Source: Trogon surrucura
Taxonomy: Eukaryota; Chordata; Aves; Trogoniformes; Trogonidae
Length of the DNA: 64,000 nucleotides
Assembly: GCA_020746105.1 (NCBI GenBank)
Contig: CM036617.1
Coordinates: forward strand, 148,928,578 to 148,992,577
Reading direction: 5' to 3'
In this document: positions 62,697 to 64,000 of the stretch, in pieces
Layout of the letters: every line of letters begins with the position of its first letter
How positions within the stretch are numbered: the first letter of the stretch is position 1
Position numbers and translations under genes: made by a program
The notes under the pieces: model-generated
Databases searched by the model: none
Seen by the model: the letters and a program-made list of their open reading frames with translations, nothing else
Told to the model about the DNA's origin: nothing

Positions 62697-62892
62697 CTGC
62701 ACATCCAGGCTTCTGGGATGTTATGGGCAGCATGAACAGTGAAGCTAAGCTGGGAATCTGGGCTGATGTCTGCACATGAAGGGTTCTTAGGTATGCTGGC
62801 AAGCTGGAAATTTGTATCAAAGCTCCTGCTGTAAACATGGATGAGACAAGAGATGGCCATGGAGAGCTCAGTCACAGCAGCCTCTATTAGTG
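62697..62892 (-). CDS. PIK3C2G: PIK3C2G exon: pre-C2 linker and start of C2 domain
   Basis: 196-bp internal exon. The acceptor is cctctaag and the donor is gtagga. It carries two bases of a split codon, 64 whole codons and two more bases. The first half (around TELSMAISCLIHVY) matches the helical linker ahead of the C2 domain in PIK3C2G. The end, LSFTVHAAHNIPEAW, is the opening strand of the C2 domain, which in this family binds membranes or partner proteins. The last two bases (AG) pair with the C that opens the next exon at 58.9 kb to make Ser, giving the expected W-x-C-S-Y-K junction. The preceding exon must end with a single spare base and was not found between this exon and base 64000. 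The identity rests on the C2 motif and on continuity with the other exons. Confidence 0.92.
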
Positions 62893-64000
62893 CTTAGAGG
62901 AGAGAGAGAAATAAACAAAGGTTAGGAATAGGTCATTTACAAAGAACCATATTTATATCTTAAACCATCAGTTATGGCTTTGAAATGCTTCCCAATAAAA
63001 TTTAATTAAAATGACATAACCTACCAACTGAAGCCAATTAGCCATCTGTGCTTCTGAAACCAGCCTTAGCTCATTTCTGGTGTATCATTAACAGTCTTTC
63101 ATTACAGTGCCTTCAAATTAGGACATTTTCAAAGTAAGCATTTTAAACTACAGCAAGTTAGTATGTGCCTCAGATATGCCATTTTAGTCTGTTAATTTTT
63201 GTGCTGGAAGGATTTTCATTATGTAGGTATTTTGTAATTTCAGCAGCTAAGTAGCTACTTAGTTCAAGGGGTCTGGCAACGCAGCAGAAGAATGGAGAAA
63301 AGGCACTGGTTAAATTTTAAGACTGTAAAGCTGTTGCAACCGTAGGCAGACAATTCATAAAATATATACAGTAGCAGCCATGATCAGACATAGTTAACAT
63401 TTCAGATGGCCATGAATTGATAACATTTCACAACGACAGACACTGAAATACATATTTTTAAGGATATATATGAAATGCAGGTTGTACCCTCATTCATATC
63501 AGATCTTTATTTATGCTATTTCCTTCACAGTGCTTTTTTTCCACAATTACTGTCTTTTGTCCACCTTCCTGTTCTGTCTTTGGAGCATCTAGGGATTGCC
63601 TGATTGCAGGTGTAAATTAAAGTCCTCAGTCCTGGCAGCCTCCAACAAGTGAGGAGAGCTGGTATAAGCACTCATTTCTGAGGAAAGGGACAGGTAGAGA
63701 AAGTCTTCAAGTGCATTGTATCATTCTAAGATCAGGATGACTTGTCTTCCAAGAGGAGTACCCCAAATTCTCCTTTCCCCCTGGGAAAAGAGAATTTTTT
63801 TTCCCCCTCTACCTCCTGGGTTCCTACCTGATCAAGAACATACTCTCATCACCTGTTACATTTCTTGACATACTCCCTAAACCTGTCTGGTCACTGTATT
63901 TGGCAGCCATCTATGAGCTGTCTAATACTGCTTATTGGGAAAAAAAAAATTAAAAATCATAAAAATAGGAAGCCTGAGACTCACTTATTTTAGTTTTTAT
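62893..64000 (-). other. PIK3C2G: PIK3C2G intron, right edge of window
   Basis: Non-coding sequence upstream of the first visible exon. I see no repeat that I recognise. An AG followed by an open stretch near 63780 was examined as a possible exon and not accepted. The preceding PIK3C2G exon probably lies beyond the window. Confidence 0.6.

Larger units (their letters stand above)
23584..62892 (-). other. PIK3C2G: PIK3C2G gene, internal part (eight exons seen)
   Basis: Span of a host gene transcribed right to left. Eight exons add up to 1075 bp, or 357 codons plus two spare bases at each end, and every junction keeps the frame. The conceptual protein follows vertebrate PIK3C2G through the C2 domain and into the helical domain, recalled from family knowledge rather than a search. 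Class II PI3-kinases phosphorylate the 3-position of phosphatidylinositol and PtdIns4P on endosomal and plasma membranes; the gamma form is known mainly from liver and is linked to endosomal Akt2 signalling. The 5' exons (N-terminus, Ras-binding region) and the 3' exons (kinase core, PX and second C2 domains) are not seen here. No promoter or polyadenylation site is expected inside this span. Introns run from 0.9 to 12 kb. Confidence 0.93.

Noticed and set aside
63720..63800. Possible upstream PIK3C2G exon after ttttcccag (minus strand, GKENLGYSSWKTS)
   Set aside because: It shows only weak resemblance to the expected linker, the frame reaches a stop, and no donor leaves the required single base.

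Overview
The window looks like bird nuclear DNA. It is AT-rich, has almost no long open frames, contains GT-AG spliced exons, and is scattered with CR1 retrotransposons. Many of the CR1 copies end in the ATTCTRTG-type 3' tail typical of avian CR1. I cannot name the species.

The only host gene I can support runs on the minus strand across at least 23.6-62.9 kb. It is the middle part of PIK3C2G, the class II phosphoinositide 3-kinase gamma catalytic subunit. Eight small exons (94-196 bp) can be read, at 62.7, 58.9, 53.1, 45.4, 43.7, 36.9, 24.7 and 23.6 kb. Their phases fit from exon to exon, giving 357 continuous codons. They cover the end of the linker before the C2 domain, the whole C2 domain, the C2-helical linker and the first half of the helical (PIK) domain. 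The N-terminal exons should lie beyond base 64000. The rest of the helical domain and the kinase domain should lie to the left. I could not find them in bases 1-23583, so that stretch is best treated as one or more long introns, with the possibility that I missed a small exon.

The rest is intron sequence. On the plus strand, antisense to the gene, are CR1 pieces at 0.2-1.6 kb (an old copy split by a younger one), 3.4, 5.9, 10.8, 27.5, 32.4-33.8 (the longest, with an unbroken 3' part of the reverse transcriptase frame) and 61.9 kb. In the gene's own orientation there are only a very old CR1/L3-like element at 41.3-42.6 kb and a short CR1 tail at 48.9 kb. Faint MIR-like SINE remnants lie near 8.0, 45.8 and 48.1 kb. 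Simple repeats include a run of 28 C at 49.74 kb, a CCAAA-type array at 58.4 kb, and TA, TG and purine-rich tracts.

I see no tRNA, rRNA, promoter or CRISPR-like array, and no evidence of a new multi-gene system. The most useful results are the hand-assembled exon chain, the nested CR1, the long CR1 open frame, the antisense bias of the CR1 copies, and a candidate poison exon at 52.4 kb.
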